A stretch of DNA of 35,381 nucleotides, from NCBI RefSeq assembly GCF_003096415.1, contig NZ_QEKH01000041.1, positions 1-35,381 of the forward strand. Reading direction: 5' to 3'. A program made the translations under genes and the position numbers. Shown one piece after another: positions 27,119 through 35,264 of the stretch (its first letter is position 1; each line of letters begins with the position of its first letter). Source of the stretch: Victivallis vadensis (GTDB lineage Bacteria > Verrucomicrobiota > Lentisphaeria > Victivallales > Victivallaceae). The notes below the pieces were generated by a model. That model worked only from the letters and a program-made list of their open reading frames with translations, was not told the origin of the DNA and did no database searches.

Positions 27119-28276
27119 ATGAAAAGACATTTCACCCTGATCGAGCTGCTCGTGAACATTACATGCAAAATATACAATCAGTTCCCGTACGCCGCTCTGC
27201 GGAAAAGAGAGGGGTTCGGGGGAGAGAAAGCGGCGACTCGCGCCGCGTCTCTCCCCGTACCAGCCAATCCGAACACCTCTCTCATTTCCCGCAAGCTCTC
27301 ACGTCTCCGCCAATGCTCTGCAAGCGGCAAGTCGGAGCAAAAACGTGAAGTTGCCTTTCCGCAGAAAAGCGGGAAGACAACTTCACGTTATTGCGGATCT
27401 TCCTTCCCCGCCGGCCAACCGCGCCTCCGCCAGTTGACCGTCCCGTACCCGGCACCGGCACCTTGCCGGACGCAGGGGGTGCGGGGGGCGGCGGACACGC
27501 CCCCCGCATACCGCCATTTAAGGCCATTCACCCTGATCGAGCTGCTCGTTGTGATTGCAATCATCGCCGTGCTTGCCTCCATGCTGCTGCCCGCGCTGAA
27601 CAAGGCCCGGGAACGCGCCAAGATGGCGCTCTGCGCCGCCAATCACAAACAGGTCATGGCGGCCCAGATCCTGTACTCCAACGACTACCGCAACTATATG
27701 GTCTGGAAGGCCTCCGACGGCACGCCGTTCAGCGGGGTGCTGACCGGCGGCGTCTGGGATTTCTCCACCTCGGCCGGACAGACCTTCACCCGCAACCCGG
27801 CTTTCCCGGAGTACCTCACGTTCGCGGCGCGGCAGACCTTCCAGTGCCCGCTTTCCGGCTCCTACCTCCGCAAGGACTACGGCAACTGGAACACCAACGG
27901 CTTCTACATCCCGCTCTATGAGGAAACCACCGCCTACCAGAAGATGAAGCCGCTCACCGGCGACTTCTACGTCAAGGGAGGCGGCTACTTCGGCGGTTAC
28001 GCCCTGTCGCGCATCAAACGCCCGTCGGAACTTCACCTCTACGCCGACACCAGCTTGCAGAACACCCCCTATGCGGCCTACTACTGGCGCGCCGACTACG
28101 CCGGCGACAGCAGCTCCAACGGCGGCGGCATCTGGCTCGGCCACAACGGCAGAACGCAGCTCTCCTTCGTCGACGGGCACACCGCCTCGCTGACGCTGGC
28201 GCAGATCCAGCAATTGCCGATGAAGCCGCGGCAGTTCATCTCCGAGAGCTATGTCCGCTTCACCGTCCTCCAGTGA
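27119..28276 (+). CDS. Pseudopilin, module 3, with in-frame 396-bp insert splitting the leader
   Basis: 385 residues against about 250 for its two relatives. It begins [12 protein letters not shown], a normal class III leader, then departs into about 130 foreign residues ([20 protein letters not shown] and so on, basic and Pro/Ser-rich). It then repeats [20 protein letters not shown] with the [14 protein letters not shown] helix and an otherwise normal head ending [15 protein letters not shown] (intact H-X9-DG). The insert is exactly 396 bases and has no stop in this frame. As written, the hydrophobic helix sits 136 residues in, and prepilin peptidase would have to act far from the N-terminus. 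If the insert were removed between its flanking repeats, the protein would be a standard pseudopilin of 253 residues. AAGGA lies 9 bases before the ATG. Confidence 0.85.
   Translation: MKRHFTLIELLVNITCKIYNQFPYAALRKREGFGGEKAATRAASLPVPANPNTSLISRKLSRLRQCSASGKSEQKREVAFPQKSGKTTSRYCGSSFPAGQPRLRQLTVPYPAPAPCRTQGVRGAADTPPAYRHLRPFTLIELLVVIAIIAVLASMLLPALNKARERAKMALCAANHKQVMAAQILYSNDYRNYMVWKASDGTPFSGVLTGGVWDFSTSAGQTFTRNPAFPEYLTFAARQTFQCPLSGSYLRKDYGNWNTNGFYIPLYEETTAYQKMKPLTGDFYVKGGGYFGGYALSRIKRPSELHLYADTSLQNTPYAAYYWRADYAGDSSSNGGGIWLGHNGRTQLSFVDGHTASLTLAQIQQLPMKPRQFISESYVRFTVLQ
27131..27153 (+). repeat. Direct repeat, copy 1
   Basis: A 23-bp exact match to 27527-27549, in the same reading frame (offset 396 bases, 132 codons). 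It encodes FTLIELLV of the prepilin leader. Confidence 0.95.
27131..27526. mobile_element. Structured 396-bp insert in the pseudopilin gene, flanked by 23-bp direct repeats
   Basis: The 23 bases at 27131-27153 recur exactly at 27527-27549 and encode FTLIELLV. Between them lie at least four hairpins: 27219-27227 with 27248-27256 (plus inner GCGGCG/CGCCGC); 27342-27353 with 27378-27389 (12 bp perfect); the CCGGCACCTTGCCGG mini-hairpin inside 27445-27469; and 27480-27490 with 27498-27508 (11 bp). Part of it matches the fold-back element at 24656-24680. No transposase or terminal inverted repeats are visible, and 23 bp is long for a target duplication. The element may carry the leader sequence itself or have arrived by recombination at it. 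Confidence 0.75.
27527..27549 (+). repeat. Direct repeat, copy 2
   Basis: A 23-bp exact match to 27131-27153. It is followed by the true continuation [12 protein letters not shown], so recombination between the copies would restore a standard leader. Confidence 0.95.
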
Positions 28277-28301
28277 CCACCCAATTTCAGGAAACCACAT
28301 C

Positions 28302-30140
28302 ATGACGATTTTACGCACCCTTTTCCTGGCGGCCGCCGCCTCCGCCGTCCTTTCCTCCGGCGCGGCGGCATCCCCATGGGGCATCGCCGCCCATCCGATG
28401 AAAAGCTACGAATGGGATCACATCGACAAAGAGGTCTCGATGATGCGCGAGGCGGGCATCACCATGCTGCGCACCGACCTGCAGTTCTCCCGCGTGGCCC
28501 GCGCCAAGGGCAGTTACGACTTCAGCGCCTGCGACGCGCTGCTCGCCAAACTGGACGGGACCGGAATTTCGCTGCTGCCGATCCTCTCCGGCTACGACTG
28601 GGAGATCCAGTCCTGCCGTCCCGACGCGGTCCCGCTCTACAAGCATCCCGGCGAATGGCGCAACTTCGTGCGGGCCGCCGCCGAACACTACAAAGGCAGG
28701 ATCAAAGTCTGGGAAATCTGGAACGAGCCGGACGGCGGCTTCTGGAAGCCCCAGCCCAACGCGGAACAATATGCGCAGTTGCTCAAAATCGCCCATGAAG
28801 AGCTGAAAAAGGCCGATCCCGCCAATCAGGTGATGGTCGGCGGGCTGTGCGGCTGGGAGGCGAGCTATCTCGCGGATCTTTACGCCGCCGGAGCCGGAAA
28901 ATACTTCGACCTCGTCGCCGTGCATCCTTACGGCAAGGGGCCGGACTCCAGTCCCTTCCAGGCCCGCAGCATGGCGAAATTCCGGCGGGTGATGGCGCGG
29001 CACGGCGACAGTGCGAAGCCGGTCTGGATCACCGAATGCGGCGGTCCCAGCCACCGCAGCAACCTGATCTCCCAGCAGCCCGATGCGCTGATCCGGGCGA
29101 TCCGGTTCGCTGCGGAGCAAATCGGCAGGAAACTGCCCGCCGGAGAGCTGACGGTCGGCGCGCCGGTGTCCCAGGAGTTCCCGGACCGGGATTTTGAAAC
29201 CCCCCGCTCCTGGCTGCCCGGCGTCCGGATCGCCCCGGTCACGCCGCAGCAGCTCGCCGCCGCCGATCCGGCCCGGCTGCCGGTGATGATCGCCACCGAA
29301 CACATCACGCTGGAGGAACCGTTCCTGAAGCCGATGCAGAGTTATCTCAGGCGCGGCGGCATCCTGCTCGCGTTCGGCGAGGTGCCGCTCTACAACCTCC
29401 GCTACCGCAACGACAAGGGGAACTGGGCGCTGCGCGGGGCAGCCTCCGAACTGCATCCCGGTTTCCGCATCGGCTTTCAGGCGTGGTGGACCAAACCCGG
29501 TTTGCCGAAGCAGACCACCCGCGTCAAAACCCTCGAAGCGGGCAAAGCGGCGGGCATCATCGACCTGAAAAACATCTACGTGACCCGTTTCCTGACCCCG
29601 GACAACCTGAAAAAAGGCGACACCTATACTCCGCTGGTCGACGCGCTCGACGGCAACGGGAACTCCATCGGGCAGGGACTGGCGCTCTATACTTTCGGGG
29701 ACTGGAAAGGGGCCGTGCTCGGCTGCACGATGCAGTTCGCAGGCGGAATCACCGAGCAGGAGCAGGCCGATCTGCTGCAGACGCTCTATCTGAGTTATCT
29801 TGCCAACGGGGTGGAAAAGCTGTTCTATTACAACTTCCACAACGACGGCACCTCCCCCGCCGAACGCGAACACAACTTCGGGCTGGTGCGCTGGGATTAC
29901 ACTCCCAAGCCCGCCTACCGCGCCTACCGGGCGATGACCGCCGCCCTCGGACGCGCCCCGAAATTCGCAAGCCGGCTGCCGGGCCTGCCGCCGGAAGTTC
30001 AGGCGCTGATCTTCGAGCGCGCCGAAGGAGGCCGGGTACTCGCGCTCTGGACGACGAAGCCGGAGGTCTCTCCCGCCGTCAACTGCGGCGGGAAAAGCCT
30101 CCGGCCCACCGGGCAGGTTCAATACATCCCCCTGCCCTGA
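28302..30140 (+). CDS. Exported clan GH-A glycoside hydrolase with a domain inserted in the barrel
   Basis: 612 residues. A signal peptide (MTILRTLFLAAAASAVLSSG, cut near 24) leads a TIM barrel: MLRTDLQFSRV, IKVWEIWNEPDGGFW (acid/base E142), YFDLVAVHPYG and KPVWITECGGPS (nucleophile E245), a pattern close to GH39-like enzymes. After the nucleophile strand, residues about 275-490 form a separate alpha/beta region (PVMIATEHITLEEPFLKPMQ, GGILLAFGEVPLYNL, LYTFGDWKGAVLGC) like the flavodoxin-type domain of beta-galactosidases. The last barrel strand returns at 505-545 (VEKLFYYNFHNDG, KPAYRAYRAM). It would act outside the cytoplasm on a beta- or alpha-linked glycan not identifiable here. The start at 28302 is 25 bases after the pseudopilin stop; AGGA lies 11 bases upstream. 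Confidence 0.78.
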   Translation: MTILRTLFLAAAASAVLSSGAAASPWGIAAHPMKSYEWDHIDKEVSMMREAGITMLRTDLQFSRVARAKGSYDFSACDALLAKLDGTGISLLPILSGYDWEIQSCRPDAVPLYKHPGEWRNFVRAAAEHYKGRIKVWEIWNEPDGGFWKPQPNAEQYAQLLKIAHEELKKADPANQVMVGGLCGWEASYLADLYAAGAGKYFDLVAVHPYGKGPDSSPFQARSMAKFRRVMARHGDSAKPVWITECGGPSHRSNLISQQPDALIRAIRFAAEQIGRKLPAGELTVGAPVSQEFPDRDFETPRSWLPGVRIAPVTPQQLAAADPARLPVMIATEHITLEEPFLKPMQSYLRRGGILLAFGEVPLYNLRYRNDKGNWALRGAASELHPGFRIGFQAWWTKPGLPKQTTRVKTLEAGKAAGIIDLKNIYVTRFLTPDNLKKGDTYTPLVDALDGNGNSIGQGLALYTFGDWKGAVLGCTMQFAGGITEQEQADLLQTLYLSYLANGVEKLFYYNFHNDGTSPAEREHNFGLVRWDYTPKPAYRAYRAMTAALGRAPKFASRLPGLPPEVQALIFERAEGGRVLALWTTKPEVSPAVNCGGKSLRPTGQVQYIPLP

Positions 30141-30153
30141 TGCCGCGCTCCGC

Positions 30154-31716
30154 CTACTTCAGGGCGGCGGCGATGTCCTCGTCCGGCGTGGTGACCGGCC
30201 CGATGTTGAACTTCTCGACGAGAAGCCGCAACGTCGCGGGCGACACGAACGCCGGAAGCGACGGGCCGAGCTTGATATTCTTCACGCCGAGCGAAAGCAA
30301 GGTCAGCAGCACCGCGACCGCTTTCTGCTCGTACCACGACAGGATGATCGTCAGCGGCAGGTCGTTGATCGAACAGTGGAACGCCGCCGCCAGCATCGAC
30401 GCGATGCGCACCGCCGAATAAGCATCGTTGCACTGGCCGACGTCGAGCAGCCGCGGAATCCCGCCGATGTCGCCGAATTCCAGCTTGTTGAAGCGGTATT
30501 TTCCGCACGCGAGCGTCAGGATCACGCAATCCTGCGGCACCTTTTCGGCCAGCTCGGTGTAATAGTTGCGTCCCGGCTTCGCGCCGTCACAGCCGCCGAT
30601 CAGGAAAAAGTGGCGGATCTTCCCCGCCTTCACCGCGCCTGCCACCGTTTCGGCCACCGAAGCGACCGCGTCGTGGCCGAAGCCGACCATGATCTTCTTT
30701 TCCGGCCCGTCCGCCGGGAATCCGGGCTGCATCAGCGCGGCTTCGATCACCGGGCCGAATTCGCCGTTTTTCACATGGCGGGCGCCGGGATACTCCACCA
30801 GCCCGGTGGTGAAAATCCGGTCCATATAAGTCGGGCGCGGCTTCTGGATGCAGTTGGTGGTCATCAGGATCGCGCCGGGGAACAGGTCGAACTCCTTTTG
30901 CTGGTCCTGCCACGCGCCGCCGTAGTTGCCGACCAGATGCTTGTACTTCTTCAGTCCCGGATAGCCGTGGGCCGGAAGCATTTCACCGTGCGTATAGACG
31001 TTGATCCCCCTGCCTTCGGTCTGGATCAGCAACTGCTCCAGATCGTCGAGGTCGTGGCCGGAAACCAGAATCGCCTTGCCCGCCACCGGCGTCACGCGCA
31101 CTTCGGTCGGCTCCGGTTTGCCGAAACGGGCGATGTGATGCTCGTTCAGCAGCTGCATCGCCAGATAATTCACGCTGCCGCACTCCAGAATCAGTCCGAC
31201 CAGTTCCTCCGCCGGAACCCGTTCCGCCAGCGCCCGCAACGCCCTGGCCAGAAACGCGTCGATCTTCGCGTCGGAAGCGCCGAGCCGCCGCGCATGGTGA
31301 TAATACGCCGCCATCCCCTTGAGGCCGTACAGCAAAAGTTCACCCAGCTTCGCGGCATCCTCGCCCAGCTCCTGCAGCCGCCGGGTGAATTTATACTCCC
31401 TGCCCAGCTCCAGCAGTCCGGCGGTATCGGCGGGCAGTTCGCGCGGAATCTTCGCGGCCACCCGGCGACAGAGTTCAGCAATCTTCTCCGTATCGAAGTC
31501 CACGTTGGTCACAGTAGCGAACAAGGCGTCCGCCATCAGGCCGGGTTCGGGGGCCGGACGCTTCGCGGCCCACTCCTTCAGCAGTTCCAGCAGCAGGTCC
31601 TGCATTGTCGCGCATTCGTGACTCTTGCCGCAAACGCCGGCGCGCAGCTTGCAGCCGGTTCCGCCTGAAGTCTGTTCGCACTGAAAACAGAACATCTCGC
31701 TCTTCATCTCTTCCAT
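30154..31716 (-). CDS. hcp: Hydroxylamine reductase / hybrid cluster protein
   Basis: 520 residues. The N-terminal cysteines (C10, C13, C22, C29; spacing C-x2-C-x8-C-x6-C) bind the cubane cluster. The spacing lies between the Desulfovibrio type (x2, x8, x5) and the E. coli type (x2, x11, x6). All hybrid-cluster ligands are present: His in VSGHDLDDLEQ, Glu in THGEMLPAHGYP, Cys in TTNCIQKP, IGGCDGAK, LACGKYRF and DVGQCNDAY, and Glu in LSWYEQKA. Hcp reduces nitric oxide or hydroxylamine in anaerobes and protects against nitrosative stress. The second of two adjacent ATGs (31716) fits AAGGAG best; 31719 is possible. No hcr-type reductase gene is beside it. It converges with the module 3 glycosidase, 13 bases apart. 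Confidence 0.93.
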   Translation of the reverse strand: MEEMKSEMFCFQCEQTSGGTGCKLRAGVCGKSHECATMQDLLLELLKEWAAKRPAPEPGLMADALFATVTNVDFDTEKIAELCRRVAAKIPRELPADTAGLLELGREYKFTRRLQELGEDAAKLGELLLYGLKGMAAYYHHARRLGASDAKIDAFLARALRALAERVPAEELVGLILECGSVNYLAMQLLNEHHIARFGKPEPTEVRVTPVAGKAILVSGHDLDDLEQLLIQTEGRGINVYTHGEMLPAHGYPGLKKYKHLVGNYGGAWQDQQKEFDLFPGAILMTTNCIQKPRPTYMDRIFTTGLVEYPGARHVKNGEFGPVIEAALMQPGFPADGPEKKIMVGFGHDAVASVAETVAGAVKAGKIRHFFLIGGCDGAKPGRNYYTELAEKVPQDCVILTLACGKYRFNKLEFGDIGGIPRLLDVGQCNDAYSAVRIASMLAAAFHCSINDLPLTIILSWYEQKAVAVLLTLLSLGVKNIKLGPSLPAFVSPATLRLLVEKFNIGPVTTPDEDIAAALK

Positions 31717-31886
31717 CATCTGCTCCTTCACAGTTGTAATTTTCCCCAAAAACCGGATAACGTTTCGGGGGGGATGCCTTCCGGCACCCCTGCTCCTATC
31801 ATAACCGGCCTCGGGACCGGTCCGCATCGGATCGTTTCTCCACGCCTCCGCCTCGGCGGATTCGGCACACGCTCTTTCACCCTTCA
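31717..31886 (-). promoter_or_regulatory. Structured 5' leader of hcp
   Basis: If transcription starts near 31886, hcp has a leader of about 170 bases with three hairpins: 31847-31860 (5-bp stem), 31804-31821 (5-bp stem) and 31770-31790 (8-bp stem, one bulge, GGAA tetraloop). It does not match any riboswitch class I know. It may be an unknown regulatory RNA or simply GC-rich spacer. Confidence 0.3.
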
Positions 31887-31892
31887 TGTTAT

Positions 31893-31920
31893 ATATTACC
31901 ATCATTATTTATATTTTCAA
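31893..31920 (-). promoter_or_regulatory. Candidate hcp promoter
   Basis: Minus strand: TTGAAA (31920-31915), 16-base spacer, TAATAT (31898-31893). The match is moderate, in an AT-rich island. Confidence 0.4.
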
Positions 31921-31926
31921 CCAATA

Positions 31927-31944
31927 TTGCAATTTTATTCACAA
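31927..31944. promoter_or_regulatory. CRP/FNR-family (HcpR-like) site candidate upstream of hcp
   Basis: TTGCAA-N6-TCACAA on the plus strand, that is TTGTGA-N6-TTGCAA read toward hcp. One half-site is perfect for the TTGTGA-N6-TCACAA motif known for HcpR/CRP-type regulators; the other has 4 of 6. Its centre lies about 50 bases upstream of the predicted hcp start. Confidence 0.35.
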
Positions 31945-32170
31945 ATAAATCATTTCAATAACAAATCATCCACCCGACCTTCTCGCCGAAAACGTTTCTT
32001 CCGGAACAAACGGCGGCGGGTACTCGTATTTCCCGATCCGCGCCTGATTCCCCTTCCTTTCGGAAAATTTCGCATTTTATTGGCCCCGCCCGGTAGCAAG
32101 TGGTTCACAAGCCGCTATATTATATGGCCAAAAGGATTATGCAACACGACAAGCTGGGGGAGATTCCGTC

Positions 32171-34513
32171 ATGGGCAACGACCGGGCGGCGAAGGAGCCG
32201 CGCATGAAATTCCGCCGTATCGGCGGCTTTTATCAATTAAACGTCACCGATCTGCAAGATCTGCGTTACGCCTTGGAACTGGATGAAGCGCACTGGGCGC
32301 TGAACAGCATCGACCTGGACTCGATGTACACCGACCGGCAGTTTCTGAACTTCGTCGACGACGACCACAACGGAATGATCCGCGTGGACGAGGTCAAACG
32401 GGCGATCCGGTGGTATCTGGACCGGATCAAACCGGATTCCGATCCCGGCGCGGGCACCGACGTGCTGCATCTGGATGCGATCAACTCCGACACGCCGGAC
32501 GGAGCAATTCTGTCCGCAGCAGCCCGGGTGGTGCTGGAAAATCTCGGTACGCCGGACGCTTCCTCACTCACCCTCTCCCAGATCCGCAATGACAAGCAGA
32601 TCATTGCCAGTCCGGGTAACAATGGCGACGGCGTGATTACTCCCGGCGGCCTTTCCGGCAGTGGCGTGATCAATCCCCACTCCACCGCCGACGAGCTGTT
32701 GGCGGGGCGGATCAAAACGATCATGGCGACCGTCGGCAGCGTCAAGGACCTGACCGGCGAAGACGGCATCGACGGCAAACTGCTCGACGCCTTCATCGCC
32801 GGGGCACAGACTTTTCTGGACTGGAAGAATGCTCCGGCCAAGGACCCGGCGACGCTGCTGCCGTTCGGAGAGAACACCGCCGCGTTCCACAGCAGATACG
32901 CCGCGCTGAAAGACCGGATCGACCAGTTCTTCCTGAACAGCGCCGCACTGCGTTTCCTGCCGGATTCCTCCGCGCGGCTCGTCAAGGTCGACGCCGTTGC
33001 GGACATCATGAATGCCGCGACCGTCCGCGACTTCCTTGATACGGTGACCATTGCCGAGCCTTCCGCCGCTGAAGAGCTTGATTTCGATGCCCCCCTGAAT
33101 CCGCTGTTCGCCGACGCGCTGGAAGCATTCGCTGCCGATCCGGCGGTGCAGCCGTTTCTTGCGGGGCGGAAGCTGTCCGTCCGAAGCTGGCGGAATCTCA
33201 AGGCGACCATCGCTCCCTATGCGAACTGGCTGGGCGCCAAACCGGGCGACACTTACGATAAGTTCGATCCGGCGGAGCTCGCCGCGATGCTCACCGACGG
33301 CAGCATGGAGCAGCTCCGCAGCCTGATCGAATCCGACCTTGCAGTCGCCAGGGAAATCAGCGCCTACGACCAGTTGCTCAAGCTGGTGCTGTTCAACTGT
33401 TTCCTGCTGCCGTTCCTGAACAACTACGTCTGCCTGAGCGACCTGTTCAATCCCCACGGTCCGGCGATGCTCCAGAGCGGCAAACTGGTGATGGACGGGC
33501 GGCATTTCACCCTTGCGATGCAGATCAAGAACATTGCCGAACACAAGCGCATCGCGACGATGAGCGACATCTGCGTCGCCTATGTCGAAATCACCACCGG
33601 TCCGACGACGGCGCTGCGCAAGCTGACGCTGGCGGTCGCAATCACCTCAGGGAACATGCGCAACCTTTTCATCGGCAAGCGCGGCGTCTTTTTCACGCCG
33701 GACGGGGTGCTGTGGGATGCCAGGGTGATCGACTTTATCCAGCAGCCCGTCTCCGTTTCGGAGGCGTTGCGCATGCCGTTCTACCGGTTCGGAGAATTCG
33801 TGACCAAACAGGCCGACAAATACTTCACCTCCAAGAGCGCCGACGCCCAGAAGGCGATGGAGAAAAACATCGCCACCGGTGCATTGCCGCTGCCGCCCGC
33901 CCCGGCTCCGGCCGCCAAGGTGCAGCAGACTCCCGCCTTTTCCGGCTCGATGCTGCTGATGGGCGGCGGCATCGGCATCGCCGCGATCGGCAGCATGATC
34001 GCCTTTATCGTGAAATCGCTGCAGAACGTGTCGATCCTGAACGTGCTGGCGGTGCTGTTCGGCATCATCCTGATCTTCGGCGGCCCGATGGTGGTGATTT
34101 CACTGGTCAAGCTCTACCGGCGCAACATGGCCCGCTTCCTCGAAGCGAACGCGTGCGCGGTGAACCGCCCGATGCGGCTTTCGCGCAAAATGGGGGCGAT
34201 CTTCACTTTCACCCCGCCCCTGCCCGCTTCCTCGCTGATCCGGGAGGATCTGGTCGACATCTTCCACGGTCCGATCCCGCGCCACCGGCTGCGTTGGACG
34301 CTGATCACGATTCTGCTCTGCGTGCTTGCCCTCGCGGCGACCTACTGGTTCTGGGGGAAAAAGTACTTCGAAAAGCCCGAACCGAAGCCCGCCGTCAAGG
34401 TCGAAGCTCCCGCCGCCCCCGTGCCGGACACACAGCCCCGGGACAACACGGGCGGCGAAAGACAGCAGCCCGTTACCGGCCCGGCAGCCGTAGCCCAATT
34501 GAACCGAAAATAA
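32171..34513 (+). CDS. EF-hand-containing membrane protein of unknown function
   Basis: 780 residues. FVDDDHNGMIRVDEV (about 61-75) is a canonical EF-hand calcium loop with Asp, Asp, Asn, Gly, Ile and Glu in place. GNNGDGVITPGG (about 149-160) resembles a second, imperfect loop. A long helical soluble region fills about 170-590. Two membrane helices follow (about 603-625 and 630-655, GIGIAAIGSMIAFIVKSL and LNVLAVLFGIILIFGGP), then a third near 713-733 (WTLITILLCVLALAATYWFW), then a Lys/Pro/Ala-rich tail. No family was recognised. GGGGGAG lies about 8 bases before the ATG at 32171, which favours it over M12. It diverges from hcp and ends in its own terminator. Confidence 0.75.
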   Translation: MGNDRAAKEPRMKFRRIGGFYQLNVTDLQDLRYALELDEAHWALNSIDLDSMYTDRQFLNFVDDDHNGMIRVDEVKRAIRWYLDRIKPDSDPGAGTDVLHLDAINSDTPDGAILSAAARVVLENLGTPDASSLTLSQIRNDKQIIASPGNNGDGVITPGGLSGSGVINPHSTADELLAGRIKTIMATVGSVKDLTGEDGIDGKLLDAFIAGAQTFLDWKNAPAKDPATLLPFGENTAAFHSRYAALKDRIDQFFLNSAALRFLPDSSARLVKVDAVADIMNAATVRDFLDTVTIAEPSAAEELDFDAPLNPLFADALEAFAADPAVQPFLAGRKLSVRSWRNLKATIAPYANWLGAKPGDTYDKFDPAELAAMLTDGSMEQLRSLIESDLAVAREISAYDQLLKLVLFNCFLLPFLNNYVCLSDLFNPHGPAMLQSGKLVMDGRHFTLAMQIKNIAEHKRIATMSDICVAYVEITTGPTTALRKLTLAVAITSGNMRNLFIGKRGVFFTPDGVLWDARVIDFIQQPVSVSEALRMPFYRFGEFVTKQADKYFTSKSADAQKAMEKNIATGALPLPPAPAPAAKVQQTPAFSGSMLLMGGGIGIAAIGSMIAFIVKSLQNVSILNVLAVLFGIILIFGGPMVVISLVKLYRRNMARFLEANACAVNRPMRLSRKMGAIFTFTPPLPASSLIREDLVDIFHGPIPRHRLRWTLITILLCVLALAATYWFWGKKYFEKPEPKPAVKVEAPAAPVPDTQPRDNTGGERQQPVTGPAAVAQLNRK

Positions 34514-34523
34514 CAACCGGCAG

Positions 34524-34552
34524 CCGGCGGACTGAGAAACTAAGTCCGCCGG
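34524..34552 (+). terminator. Intrinsic terminator of the EF-hand gene
   Basis: A 10-bp perfect stem (34524-34533 with 34543-34552), a 9-base loop, then TATTTTCC. It lies 10 bases after the stop codon. Confidence 0.75.
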
Positions 34553-34584
34553 TATTTTCCATTATTTATTTAGATCGCCCTACT

Positions 34585-34680
34585 TTATGGATAGGAGAAA
34601 CTATTTCCGGCCGCGACTCGAAATTCCTTCGGCGTCTGATTCAATTTGCGGCGGAAAAGCTTGCCAAGATAATTCTGAAG
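34585..34680 (-). pseudogene. C-terminal fragment of an AraC-family regulator
   Basis: The minus strand encodes LQNYLGKLFRRKLNQTPKEF and RVAAGNSFSYP before a stop at 34585. This is the second helix-turn-helix of AraC/XylS proteins (consensus YFSRLFKKxxGxTPxxYR). A TGA stands directly before the fragment and no upstream AraC sequence continues in any frame, so the gene is lost apart from this tail. Confidence 0.65.
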
Positions 34681-34682
34681 TC

Positions 34683-35264
34683 ATGGAGTTTCCAGTTGAA
34701 TTGTTGCCCGTCTTACGGGAACTGATCGCAGGAGAACAGAGTTTCTCCGGCGGCGAAGCGTTGTGTGCCGAACTGGAACGTTTCCACCTGGGCCCACTGG
34801 CCTATTTCCGTTCAGGCGGGAAACTGCCGGCACCTTGACGGCGACAGTTCTGCGGGCAGTTCCGTCAACAGGCCGGAAACGCGCTCCGCCAGCAGTTTGC
34901 CTTCGGCAGTTGACTGCGATGCTCGAAGAAAACCGAATCCGTATTTACGCCGATCAAGGGGTGGCTCTCGCCTTTCGAGTCTATCCGGTTCCCGGATTGC
35001 GGCCGGATTCGTGACGTACTGAAGCGGGACGGCTGGAGTCATGAACTTGAAGCGATCGCCGACCACCATTTCGCGGTGCGCCGGAAAAACGGCTTTTGTC
35101 TGGAACCGCATTTTACCCTGCCGAATTTCAATGGAATTCCGGTACGGGAACTTTGGAAAGAATGTATTCCGATACAGGAGGGAGCCTGTCGCCATGTGCT
35201 TTCGCCGGAATTGAATTTAACGCCGTGTGCAAGTTTTTTAACAAAAAATCCGTTCAAATTGTAG
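34683..35264 (+). pseudogene. Broken nucleotidyltransferase-like (NTP_transf_5-type) gene
   Basis: Three stretches look like one ancestral protein read in shifting frames. 34683-34838 starts MEFPVELLPVLRELIAGEQS and continues LCAELERFHLGPLAYF, like the helical N-terminus of the family. Around 34860-34960 FRQQAGNALRQQFAF and LTAMLEENRIRI fall in different frames. 34914-35264 gives FTPIKGWLSPFES, LKRDGWSHELEAIADHHFAV and LEPHFTLPNFNGIPVRELWK, like its KG, HH and E-H motifs. The DxD nucleotide-binding motif expected between them is missing. The family assignment is tentative; the breakage is clear. Confidence 0.4.

Noticed and set aside
31717-31886. A known riboswitch in the hcp leader
   Set aside because: I compared it from memory with the cobalamin, FMN, TPP, Moco, fluoride, ZTP and c-di-GMP classes and saw no matching core, so it is listed only as a structured leader.
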